From: Bradyrhizobium jicamae
Lineage (GTDB): Bacteria; Pseudomonadota; Alphaproteobacteria; Rhizobiales; Xanthobacteraceae
NCBI RefSeq assembly: GCF_001440395.1
Contig: NZ_LLXZ01000143.1
Coordinates: 486-61,744, forward strand
DNA length: 61,259 bases
Reading direction: 5' to 3'
Shown here in pieces: positions 52,901-61,259 of the stretch. Both the position numbers and the translations under genes were made by a program. The notes beneath the pieces are model-generated. The model had not been told where the DNA came from. It did not search any database and saw only the letters and a list, made by a program, of their open reading frames with translations. How positions within the stretch are numbered: position 1 is the first letter of the stretch; every line of letters starts with the position of its first letter.

Positions 52901-53283
52901 TTGCGGCGGCCGGTGATGCGCAGCATGCCCTTCACCTGCTCGATGAAGTCGGCGTGACGATATCGACGAACAAGACATTATTCTGCGAGCCGGAATTGCA
53001 TAGACTTCGAGGCGAATTTATCCTTGCTGGAAATCGCGGGAGTCCAAAGGCGCTCGATCTTATTCGAAGAGCCGCTGACCTCGCACACGGAATGGGCGCG
53101 CAGGCGCTGGAGTTGCGCGCGATACTTAGCTTGGCATCCGCTACGCAGGGCGCTGAACGCGCCGCTACCTTGGAGAGACTAGGCCGGCTCTACGGCCAAA
53201 TGGCCGAAGGATTTGGCACTGCAGATATGATTTCGGCGGCTCGTCTGCTAAGCCTGAACACGGGACAGAATACGGACGCCTGA
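49939..53283 (+). CDS. Zinc-ribbon, cyclase, ATPase and TPR signalling protein
   Basis: A 1114-residue cytoplasmic protein. Two zinc ribbons lead (CPGCARSNPETARFCSQCG and CESCGSESPAGSRFCGGCG). A class III nucleotidyl cyclase domain spans about residues 72-235, with ALFIDMIGSTDLSVQLDEEE and IRYIGDGLLVCFGFP. Then comes an AAA-type ATPase with Walker A AEAGAGKTRLV near 304 and Walker B LFIVEDLHWADAS near 432. The C-terminal 500 residues are TPR-like. The ATG at 49939 is chosen; a TTG at 49909 is possible. The family is common in Bradyrhizobium, and the role is probably signal-dependent cyclic nucleotide production. It is divergent from the radical SAM operon. Confidence 0.88.
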   Translation: MQCPGCARSNPETARFCSQCGARLHLACESCGSESPAGSRFCGGCGAPLSDSLNAQRLDHSTSTGTSGATNHDQRPERRQVTALFIDMIGSTDLSVQLDEEEFRDIIFSYRDTCASAVRRFDGTIIRYIGDGLLVCFGFPVAHEDDPVRAVRAALSLLNDMRQLNSQESSSKPLIHVRMGMHTGIVIAGDLRSSGTFETMGILGDTPNIASRLQQMAPADTLVISETTARLVGSLFELQSLGSHQIRGTQGATNLYQVVAEKLDPGHDALRAVHPMVGRGQELALLHDRFTQTINGEGQLVLIAAEAGAGKTRLVREFKEALAGTKASSVTCYCSAYNQSSALYPIVELIRRALNLDSLGAVEDKLARIEEVFAGLESVTADAVGLIAELLELPVSSPKHELAPSQRRELLLDVLTHWLLRQSEQQPVLFIVEDLHWADASTSSLLARLIQRISARQVMAIFTFRPEFKAEWMLEAHGTRLGLRRLSPIEARILVKQVVGAAIIPTDVIELVVTKTGGIPLFIEELTKTVLEGNVSASSENDLRLASAVDSIPSTLRGSLAARLDRLKVAKPLAQIAATLGRVFDRQVLSAVTGESEAALHDQLAELLRDDFLQQHGVLGHAKYSFRHALIQDAAYDSLLKSERQALHRKIAEVLSSQFPTVVAATPEVVAQHYTAANLNEPAILHWEAAGKKAAERSANVEAASHFASALAALRRLPDTVERARRELSLEIDRGSQLLATKGNAAPEVETVFSRACELSERLGEHHMLFRALYGLMMFCIVRGQLEKANALGVRLVERAELANDRDLLLQAKRPLGLTLFYLGQFAVAKTALEEALRLYDPDRHHHHRFEYGSDPAVLAQCNLAWTEWFMGLADSAVADSARAIDRAVQLDHPHSLGFAVSFEASIRQARGEAVEALEAAERAINVGRKYRFPYWSAWGQMLRGWAVGKLGDLREGAAEIEQGLADYRATGAELMRPYGLMLLAETVAAAGDAQHALHLLDEVGVTISTNKTLFCEPELHRLRGEFILAGNRGSPKALDLIRRAADLAHGMGAQALELRAILSLASATQGAERAATLERLGRLYGQMAEGFGTADMISAARLLSLNTGQNTDA

Positions 53284-53410
53284 TCCGAGGCTCGAAAAGC
53301 AGTACTCCGCACAGTCATGATCGTCCCTGACTCCGGTGACGAAAGATTTTCGGATTGGCCTTGCCGGTAACAAGGTCGGACCACTTCGATTGCTCCAACA
53401 GAAATCCCTG

Positions 53411-54712
53411 ATGCGTCTTCCTTTCTTCTACGGCTGGCTGATTGTTGTGGTGACGTTTGTCACCATGGCGATCGGTGTCAATGCGCGGACGGCGTTCTCG
53501 CTGTTCTATCCGCCGATCATCGGCGAGTTTGGATGGGATCGCGGCGTCACCGCGGGCGCGTTTTCCTTCGGCTTCGTGGCTTCCGGCGTCGCCAGTCCGC
53601 TGATCGGCCGCATGATGGACCGCCTCGGTCCGCGTGCGGTGATGGAACTTGGTGTCGCTCTGATGGGCGGCGGGATGTTGCTGGCGCCGCTGACGACGCA
53701 GCCTTGGCATCTCTATCTGACGCTCGGCGTGATGGTCGGTGCAGGCAGCGTCTGCCTCGGCTATTCCGGCCAGTCGTTTTTCCTGCCGAACTGGTTCATC
53801 CGCCGCCGGGGCCTCGCCATCGGCATTGCTTTTGCCGGCGTGGGCATCGGTTCGGTGACCTTGCTGCCCTGGGTGCAGCATGCGATCGAGCAGACCGGCT
53901 GGCGTGCCGCCTGCACAGCGATGGGGATTCTGATCTTTGCGGTGCTCGCACCGATCAATCTCTTCCTGCACAAGCGCCCCGAGGATATCGGGCTATTGCC
54001 GGACGGCGATGCCGCGCCGTCCGCGACATCGGCCGCCCCTCGCTCAAACGTCGTCGATCCCGTCTGGGCCGGCACCGACTGGACGCTGCGCCGCGCGCTG
54101 CGTACCGCGCGCTTCTGGTGGATCTCGATCGGTTACTTCTCGGGTCTGTACATCTGGTACGCGGTGCAGGTCCACCAGACCAAATATCTGCTCGACATCG
54201 GCTTCAGCGCTAACGTCGCGGTATGGGCGCTCGGCGTCGTCAGCCTGCTCGGCATTCCCGGCCAGATCTGGCTTGGCCATCTCTCCGACCGCATCGGGCG
54301 CGAATGGATCTGGGCCATCAGTTGCGCCGGCTTTGCAATCTGCTTCGCGGCGCTGATCGCGTTGAAATTCGCCCCGGTGCTGCCGCTGGTCTACCTCATG
54401 ATCTTCACGCAAGGCGCGCTCGGCTACGGCCTGACGTCGATCATGGGCGCGGTGGTGCTGGAAATCTTTCAGGGCAAGCAATATGGCAGCATCTTCGGCA
54501 CCATCATGCTGGCGGCGCTGGCCGGCGGCGCCGCGGGCCCATGGGCGACCGGACTGCTCTACGATCTCTCAGGCAGCTATACGCTCGCCTTTGCCATCGG
54601 CATTGCCGTCAGCATCCTGTCGGGGATCGCGATCTGGCGGGCGTCGCCGGGCAAGGTGAGGGCGGTCGCGGGACAAATGCACAAAGTGCCGATCAGGAGC
54701 GAAGCTGGCTAG
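53411..54712 (+). CDS. MFS transporter, oxalate/formate or monocarboxylate type
   Basis: A 433-residue permease of the major facilitator superfamily with 12 helices. The opening LPFFYGWLIVVVTFVTMAIG and the loop RMMDRLGPRAVMELGVALMG are typical of the OFA/MCT-like group, as are NWFIRRRGLAIGIAFAGVGI and the later GLTSIMGAVVLEIFQGKQYG. It probably takes up or exchanges an organic acid; the substrate cannot be read. The start at 53411 (MRLPFFYGW) avoids the non-membrane extension open to 53336. It is followed by the convergent M23 peptidase gene. Confidence 0.87.
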   Translation: MRLPFFYGWLIVVVTFVTMAIGVNARTAFSLFYPPIIGEFGWDRGVTAGAFSFGFVASGVASPLIGRMMDRLGPRAVMELGVALMGGGMLLAPLTTQPWHLYLTLGVMVGAGSVCLGYSGQSFFLPNWFIRRRGLAIGIAFAGVGIGSVTLLPWVQHAIEQTGWRAACTAMGILIFAVLAPINLFLHKRPEDIGLLPDGDAAPSATSAAPRSNVVDPVWAGTDWTLRRALRTARFWWISIGYFSGLYIWYAVQVHQTKYLLDIGFSANVAVWALGVVSLLGIPGQIWLGHLSDRIGREWIWAISCAGFAICFAALIALKFAPVLPLVYLMIFTQGALGYGLTSIMGAVVLEIFQGKQYGSIFGTIMLAALAGGAAGPWATGLLYDLSGSYTLAFAIGIAVSILSGIAIWRASPGKVRAVAGQMHKVPIRSEAG

Positions 54713-54725
54713 CAGGATGAGCGGC

Positions 54726-55724
54726 TCACCGCGGGCGCGCCTCGATGTCGAAGGTCTTTTGCAGCACTTCCGCGCCGTCTCTGGTCACACGGTAGGTCGC
54801 GGTGTAGCGGCCGGCGGGCCATGCCGCCTCGGTGCGCTTCTTTCCGGTGAGGATGAGGAACTGTGCCTTGTCGCGATCGAGCGCGGGAGGGCTGTTGGCC
54901 GCGAGCGACGTGCCGTCCGGGCCTTGCACCGCGAGGAATTGCTGGTCGCCGGCCTGCAAGCCGATGGCTCTCACATAAGCGACGAGCGCATCCGAAGCGG
55001 ACGTGACGGAATGCTTGCCGATCTCTCCTGATTCAACCAGCTCCATGGTCGGGGCGATGGCGGCAAAGCCGTAATCGATGATTTCGCGGGGACGGTATTG
55101 CATCTGTTCGCCGAGCGAAGCGGCCCAGATCGACTGGCCGCCGCCGCAGGAATTCTCCGTCGCGCCATAGGCAAAGGGATCCACGATCTTGCCGCGATGC
55201 CGCACCGTGAAGTGCAGATGGAAGAATTCGGTTTCGCCGGATAGGCCGACCAGGCCGATCGGCTGTCCCGTCGTCATTTGATCGCCGACCTTGACCCGAA
55301 CGCTGCCCTTGGCCATGTGGCAATATTGCGTGCGCCAGCCACCCTCATGCTCGATCACCGCGCCGTTGCCGCATTCCTTTCCGGCAATGGCCGCCTTGCC
55401 CACAGTTTTGACCGAGACGTCGTCCATGTCGTTTCGCGTGCCGATGACGCGGCCGGGCGCCGCGGCGAGCACCTCTATTCCCTGCCGCTGGATTTCCAGA
55501 TTCCGGATCCTGATGTCGGTGCCGTCGTGGCCGTCATAGCTGCGTCCGCCGCAGCGATAGTCGCGAGCCTTGTCGGAAGGGTCGTGATCGACATAGCTCT
55601 GGAAGAAGCAGGTCAGGCCCGGCTGGCACTTGACGGGCAGCGCGAGCGAAATGACTTCCTCCGCCCTGGCGTCGAGCGCGGTGGCAAGGCAGAACGAAAT
55701 CAGGATCAGGTATTTCAGGTGCAT
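54726..55724 (-). CDS. M23-family (LytM-like) metallopeptidase
   Basis: A 332-residue exported protein. A signal peptide (MHLKYLILISFCLATALDAR) is followed by a LytM/M23 domain: the zinc site is made by GHDGTDI (H-x-x-x-D) and by HLHFTV (H-x-H). Cys in VKCQPGLTCFFQS suggests a disulfide. The C-terminal 100 residues form a beta-rich domain. It would cut peptidoglycan cross-links or regulate amidases in the periplasm. The start at 55724 has the ribosome binding site almost on the ATG, so an upstream ATG at 55751 remains possible. Confidence 0.87.
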   Translation of the reverse strand: MHLKYLILISFCLATALDARAEEVISLALPVKCQPGLTCFFQSYVDHDPSDKARDYRCGGRSYDGHDGTDIRIRNLEIQRQGIEVLAAAPGRVIGTRNDMDDVSVKTVGKAAIAGKECGNGAVIEHEGGWRTQYCHMAKGSVRVKVGDQMTTGQPIGLVGLSGETEFFHLHFTVRHRGKIVDPFAYGATENSCGGGQSIWAASLGEQMQYRPREIIDYGFAAIAPTMELVESGEIGKHSVTSASDALVAYVRAIGLQAGDQQFLAVQGPDGTSLAANSPPALDRDKAQFLILTGKKRTEAAWPAGRYTATYRVTRDGAEVLQKTFDIEARPR

Positions 55725-55799
55725 CCCTCCGCATGCCGCGAAACGATGCATAGGTTGGCGCGCGGAATGTGTCGAATATCCGAGCATCGTTCGCGAGCA

Positions 55800-56411
55800 T
55801 CACGCCGCTGAAATTCCCATCGCCCGCTGCAGGTCGCCGATGGCGCGGAAAAAGCTGTCGGGCGCCGTCGTCTCCGGATCGATCAGGCGGTGCAGACGAA
55901 AACCATCCTCCAGCGCCAGCACCAGCGCGCCGGCCCATGTCGGGTCGAGAACCGACTTTTTGCCGCTGTTCCTCGCCGTGGTCTCGATGATGTCGGTGAC
56001 AAGTTTCCGGCGGGCACGCAGCCGCTTGGCGAGCTCGGGCCGGCGCTTTTCGGCGCGCGCCACGAACAGGATCATTTCCATGTGAAGCAGGGGAGAGCGG
56101 CCGAGCGGATCCTGCGCGCCGCGATTCATGCTCTTCAACGCATCGAGGAAATCCGGAAGGTTTCTGTGCCGCTCGAGCAGATCGCGGATGCGCCCGATCG
56201 ATTGCTCGACATGATCCTCGAGCATGGCGATGATCAGTTCGTCCTTGCTCTTGAAGTTCGAATAGAATGCCCCGCGCGTAAAGCCGGCCGCGGCCGCGAT
56301 CGTCTCGATGCTGGCGCCGCCGATGCCCTGTTCTTCGAACACGCGCGCCGCCGCCTCGAACAGCTTGTCGCGGGTATCGTCCCTTGTCGGCCTGGTGCGC
56401 ACTCTTGACAT
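55800..56411 (-). CDS. TetR-family transcriptional regulator
   Basis: A 203-residue regulator. The N-terminal helix-turn-helix is complete: DDTRDKLFEAAARVFEEQGI, then ASIETIAAAAGFTRGAFYSN and FKSKDELI. The C-terminal ligand domain is variable, so the ligand is not known. It is divergent from the cytochrome P450 gene 107 bases away, with palindromes between them, so it is a probable repressor of the P450 gene and of itself. Confidence 0.9.
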   Translation of the reverse strand: MSRVRTRPTRDDTRDKLFEAAARVFEEQGIGGASIETIAAAAGFTRGAFYSNFKSKDELIIAMLEDHVEQSIGRIRDLLERHRNLPDFLDALKSMNRGAQDPLGRSPLLHMEMILFVARAEKRRPELAKRLRARRKLVTDIIETTARNSGKKSVLDPTWAGALVLALEDGFRLHRLIDPETTAPDSFFRAIGDLQRAMGISAA

Positions 56412-56440
56412 CTGGCCAGTTTAGGCGAGAATGCAACTCA

Positions 56441-56465
56441 ATACAACAATGTATCGAATTTCGAT
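56441..56465. promoter_or_regulatory. Operator-like palindromes between tetR and the P450 gene
   Basis: ATACA-ACAA-TGTAT at 56441-56454 is directly followed by and overlaps ATCGAA-T-TTCGAT at 56453-56465. Both are exact dyads within the 107-base spacer. Either could be the TetR binding site; the first has the size seen for many TetR operators. Confidence 0.5.
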
Positions 56466-56518
56466 CGATCGGCCGGGGGAAGACGCGCTGAACGGCGCAC
56501 AGCCAGCATGAGGTCACT

Positions 56519-57751
<1,233 letters not shown>

Positions 57752-57910
57752 CGCCCCCCGGACGGCGTTGGTCGCGCGGCCCCGATTGGTCAGGGGGCCG
57801 GCCGCGATGGGCTGGGACTTGGCGATACTTCTCTCTATATTCCGGGCTGCCCCGGCGCCGGTTCCGGCATGACGCGCGGCCGGCGCCGGGGCGGTTCAAG
57901 GGGAATCACC

Positions 57911-60900
57911 GTGCAGACGACACTGCTCGGCCTGGCAATCGCCTTCATCGTTGCGCTGATTGCCGCGCTGGTCGGGCCGTATTTCATCGACTGGAGCCAG
58001 TTCCGGTCGCAATTCGAGGCCGAGGCGACGCGGATCATCGGCGCGCCGGTCCGTGTCGGCGGCAAGCTCGACGCGCGCCTGTTGCCGGCGCCGTCGCTGC
58101 AGCTGCACTCGGTCGCGGTCGGCGGCGCCAACGATCTCGGCAAGGTTCGCGCCGACAAGCTCGACGTGGAGTTCAGCCTGGGATCGCTGATGCGCGGCGA
58201 GGTCCGTGCCACCGAATTGACGATCAACGGCCTGTCGCTCGATCTCGGGCTCGATGCCAGGGGACGGATCGACTGGCCAGCGACGACCGGGACCGTCAAT
58301 CTGGGTTCGCTGGCGATCGACCGGCTCAATCTCACCGGCCGCATCGCCCTGCATGACGCGGCGAGCCGCTCCACGCTCGAGCTGAACGACATTGCGTTCA
58401 GCGGCGACGTGCGTTCGCTGGCCGGCTCGGTTCGCGGCGACGGCAATTTCATGCTGTCAGGCATCCGCTATCCGTTCCGGGTCTCGTCGGGGCAGGGCCC
58501 CGACGGCAACGGCACCCGTGTCCATCTCAACATCGATCCCGGCCAGCGTCCGCTCGCCATCGATCTCGACGGCCTGTTGAACTTCGATTCCCGCGCGCCA
58601 CGGTTCGAAGGCGCGATCACGCTCGTCGCTCCCCCCGGCCAGAAGGGCAGGGGCAACGATCCACCGTGGCGTATCTCTGCGAAGGTCAAGTCCGACTATT
58701 CGGCGGCGCGGCTGGAACAGGTCGAGGTGACCTATGGCCTTGAGGAGCGCGCGCTGAAGCTTGCGGGCAGCGGCGACGTCCGTTTCGGTGCCGCGCCGCT
58801 GTTGCGCGCGGCCCTGTCCGCGCGTCAGCTCGATGCCGACAGGTTCGTTACCAGGGAAAATGCAAAGGACAATGCCGCCGAGCCGGTCCGCGCGTTGCCG
58901 GGGCTGCGGGCTCTTACATCAGTCGTTCCGCATTTGCCGATATCAACGCAAATCGAACTCGCTTCCGAGCAGGTCATGCTCGGCGGGCGCCCGTTGCAGG
59001 ACATCACCGCCGAGCTCGAAAGCGACACCAGGTTCTGGCGCGTCCACAGGCTGGAGTTCCGTGCGCCCGGCGCGACCCGGGTCTCGCTCAGCGACGCCGG
59101 CATGAAGAGCGCTGCGCCGGACCAGTTCAAGGCCACGCTCAGTATCGATTCCTCCGATCCCGAGGCGCTGTTGACCTGGCTGCAGGGCCGCGGCGACGGT
59201 GCTTTTCGCAGCCAGAAGCCGCTTCGCCTGCGCGGCGATCTCACCGTGGCGCCGGAAGGTTTTGCCATCGATGCCATGAAGGCCGACATCGAGGGCGGCA
59301 CGGTAGAGGGGCGGGTGGCGGTCTCGCACCGGCAGGTGGATCGCGGCTCTCGGGCCGATGCGGAATTGAAGGCGGAGCGTCTCGATCTCGATGCCGCCAC
59401 CGCCTTTGTGCGGTCGCTGGCGGGACCGCAAGGCGAGTGGCCGGATGAAGGAAGGCTTTCGCTCGACATCGGCCGCGCCACCTCCGCCGGGCAGGTGCTG
59501 AGTCCGCTGCTCGCCAGGCTGGCCTACTCGCCGGCGAAGCTATCGCTCGAGCAGTTGAAGATCGGCGAGTTTGAGAATGTGGTATTGGACGGCGCCGGCA
59601 ATTTCGATCGTGGCAACGCGAGTGGATGGTTCGTGCTCAATTCGAACGCCCCCACGCTCGGTCGGTTGACCAGCCTGATCGTCCCGTTTTCACCGGCGCT
59701 GGCCGCGCGGCTCAACGCGATGGGGACCATCCCGGGCCCGGCGCGCCTGAAGCTGGCGCTCGACCTCACGGCGAATGCCGGGCAGCCCGATCGCGTCCAG
59801 GCACGCGCCACAGCTGATCTCGAATCGAAGGCACTCAAGGGCGTTATCACGATCACCGCCAAGCCGGCCATTGCGGCGATTCAGGGCATCGATCTCGCCG
59901 CGCTCCGAAACAGCGAAGTCGGGATCGAGTCGAAATTGTCGTCCCAGCAGGGCCGGGCCTTGCTGGCCCTGCTCGGCCTCGATCGCACCGTCGTGGCGGG
60001 TGACGGCCCGGCGCAGTTCGAGGGCACCGCGACCGGCGCCTGGGGCGCGCCGCTGCGGCTCAAGGCAAAGATCTCGGCGGCGGGCCTCGATGCCGAAGCC
60101 GAAGGCTCGGCCGAACCATGGGAACAGGAGGCCAAGGCCAACCTCGCCTTGAAAGTCGGCCGCGCCGATTTCGCGCCGCTGCTCGACCTCAAGCCGGCCG
60201 ATACGCTGGCGCAGAACATCGGCCTGTCTTCGCGCGTGCAGCTCGCCGGCAACCGGCTGACCTTCGACGATCTCGACAGCAGCATCGGCGGTTCGCGGCT
60301 GCGCGGCCGCGTAGCGGTGACGCTCGGCGAGGAAAAGGAGATCGAGGGCGAAGTCGGCGCCGAGCAGCTCGCGCTGGCGCCGGCCTTTGCCCTGGCGCTC
60401 GGTGCCGCCGGACACGATCCGGGCGAGCCGCTCGGCACCGGGCTTGCGAAGGGCTGGCGTGGCCGGATCGCGTTTCAGGCGCTGCGCGGCCTGCTTCCGG
60501 GCGGAAGCGAACTGCAGCCGGTGAGCGGCGTGGTCAGGAGCGACGGCCGGGCGCTGACCTTCGACGACATCAAGGCGAGGATCGGTGGCGGCGACGTTGC
60601 CGCGAGTGTCGATGCAAGGCCGGGCGACAACGGAATTACGGTGAATGCGAGCGTCCAGCTCTCCGGCGTGGACGGCACGGCGCTGCGCTATCGCAATCTC
60701 GCGATGCCCGCCGGCCGCGCGTCGATGCAGATGACGCTGACGAGCCAGGGCCGCAGCGCCTCGGCGCTGGCGGGCGCGTTGTCGGGCAACGGAACGCTGA
60801 CGCTGGAGGCGGCCAGGATTGCCGGTCTCGATCCGCGCGCCTTCGAAGCGGCGGTCCGCGCCAATGACAGCGGGCAGGCCAAGGATGACGCCCGCTTGAA

Positions 60901-61259
60901 GCAGATCGTCGAAGCCGCGTTGCCGGCCGGCGCGCTCGTGGTGCCTTCGGCGCAGATCCCGTTCACCATCCGGGACGGCCGGCTTCGTGTCGGCGCCACT
61001 ACGCTGGATGGCAATGGCGTGCGGGCGATCGTCTCCGGCGGATACGATATTGCCGCCGATCAGGCCGATATCCGCGCCGCGCTTTCGCTGACGATGACGA
61101 CGGGGAAGCCGGAGATTCAACTGCTTGCGGTCGGCACGCCCGACGCGGTGAGCCGCAGCGTCGACGTCGCGCCGTTGTCGTCGTGGCTGGCGGTGCGCGC
61201 GATCGATCACGAGACCCGAAGGCTCGATGCCATCGAACGCGGCGAGCCGCCGCCGCCGG
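57911..61259 (+). CDS. AsmA-family protein (runs off the window)
   Basis: At least 1116 codons of a large envelope protein. It starts with GTG at 57911, with AGGGG upstream, and has an N-terminal hydrophobic helix (LLGLAIAFIVALIAALVGPY). FIDWSQFRSQFEAEATRIIG and PVRVGGKLDARLLPAPSLQL are the AsmA opening pattern; beta-rich repeats of the AsmA type with EVRATELTINGLSLDLGLDA follow. AsmA-like proteins bridge the periplasm and are thought to move phospholipids or affect outer-membrane assembly. The C-terminal AsmA domain has presumably not been completed at 61259. The gene follows the P450 after 160 bases on the same strand. Confidence 0.85.
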   Translation, partial: MQTTLLGLAIAFIVALIAALVGPYFIDWSQFRSQFEAEATRIIGAPVRVGGKLDARLLPAPSLQLHSVAVGGANDLGKVRADKLDVEFSLGSLMRGEVRATELTINGLSLDLGLDARGRIDWPATTGTVNLGSLAIDRLNLTGRIALHDAASRSTLELNDIAFSGDVRSLAGSVRGDGNFMLSGIRYPFRVSSGQGPDGNGTRVHLNIDPGQRPLAIDLDGLLNFDSRAPRFEGAITLVAPPGQKGRGNDPPWRISAKVKSDYSAARLEQVEVTYGLEERALKLAGSGDVRFGAAPLLRAALSARQLDADRFVTRENAKDNAAEPVRALPGLRALTSVVPHLPISTQIELASEQVMLGGRPLQDITAELESDTRFWRVHRLEFRAPGATRVSLSDAGMKSAAPDQFKATLSIDSSDPEALLTWLQGRGDGAFRSQKPLRLRGDLTVAPEGFAIDAMKADIEGGTVEGRVAVSHRQVDRGSRADAELKAERLDLDAATAFVRSLAGPQGEWPDEGRLSLDIGRATSAGQVLSPLLARLAYSPAKLSLEQLKIGEFENVVLDGAGNFDRGNASGWFVLNSNAPTLGRLTSLIVPFSPALAARLNAMGTIPGPARLKLALDLTANAGQPDRVQARATADLESKALKGVITITAKPAIAAIQGIDLAALRNSEVGIESKLSSQQGRALLALLGLDRTVVAGDGPAQFEGTATGAWGAPLRLKAKISAAGLDAEAEGSAEPWEQEAKANLALKVGRADFAPLLDLKPADTLAQNIGLSSRVQLAGNRLTFDDLDSSIGGSRLRGRVAVTLGEEKEIEGEVGAEQLALAPAFALALGAAGHDPGEPLGTGLAKGWRGRIAFQALRGLLPGGSELQPVSGVVRSDGRALTFDDIKARIGGGDVAASVDARPGDNGITVNASVQLSGVDGTALRYRNLAMPAGRASMQMTLTSQGRSASALAGALSGNGTLTLEAARIAGLDPRAFEAAVRANDSGQAKDDARLKQIVEAALPAGALVVPSAQIPFTIRDGRLRVGATTLDGNGVRAIVSGGYDIAADQADIRAALSLTMTTGKPEIQLLAVGTPDAVSRSVDVAPLSSWLAVRAIDHETRRLDAIERGEPPPP

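Overview
The window is a 61 kb piece of a GC-rich alphaproteobacterial chromosome, most probably Bradyrhizobium or a close relative. This rests on the order lpxC-bamD-recN-ligA, on the high-GC codon style, and on several families of palindromic intergenic repeats that I recognise as typical of Bradyrhizobium genomes. No rRNA, tRNA, CRISPR array, insertion sequence or prophage was seen. The window ends inside an AsmA-family gene.

Layout. 1-6.6 kb: envelope and DNA-repair housekeeping (lpxC, bamD, recN with a LexA-like box, ligA). 6.8-8.6 kb: a lower-GC accessory patch (NADAR hydrolase, DUF4291 protein, WG-repeat-like exported protein) flanked by repeats. 8.7-15.7 kb: Bcr/CflA efflux pump, Xaa-Pro aminopeptidase, prmA, an isolated Flp pilin gene with its own terminator, and a phytoene-desaturase-like oxidoreductase. 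15.8-25.2 kb: MFS/spermidine-synthase fusion, a YeeE/YedE pair, an L,D-transpeptidase, an ABC exporter, uvrD (with a palindromic element inserted in frame) and a DUF1328 peptide. 25.2-33.8 kb: hydrolase and methyltransferase opposite an AraC-TPR regulator, thioesterase, FAD-linked dehydrogenase, MASE1 histidine kinase and an outer-membrane barrel. 34.5-36.8 kb: an NmrA-like/cupin/metallo-beta-lactamase-fold cluster.

36.8-44.6 kb, all on the minus strand, is the most interesting region. It is a bufferin-type copper-peptide locus: ccdA, doxX-like, a periplasmic WCHWCH thioredoxin-fold protein, two bufA2 paralogues, bufB (MNIO, DUF692), bufC (DUF2063), a creatininase-family protein and a gluzincin-type metalloprotease. 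The last four genes overlap one another by exactly four bases. Three promoter-like elements of the form GTAAC-N-(16)-CG(T/A)A lie before doxX and before each bufA2, which suggests one ECF sigma factor, encoded elsewhere, controls the whole set. The creatininase and protease suggest a peptide-processing step that I do not know to be described for bufferins.

44.8-47.9 kb: a membrane class III cyclase and a D-2-hydroxyacid dehydrogenase. 48.0-53.3 kb: a second candidate peptide-modification system, a radical SAM/SPASM enzyme, a PqqD-like protein and an unrecognised 177-residue protein. It is divergent from a large zinc-ribbon/cyclase/ATPase/TPR regulator, with a perfect 21-bp inverted repeat in the shared promoter region. 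53.4-61.3 kb: MFS transporter, M23 peptidase, TetR regulator divergent from a cytochrome P450, and the AsmA-family gene that runs off the end.
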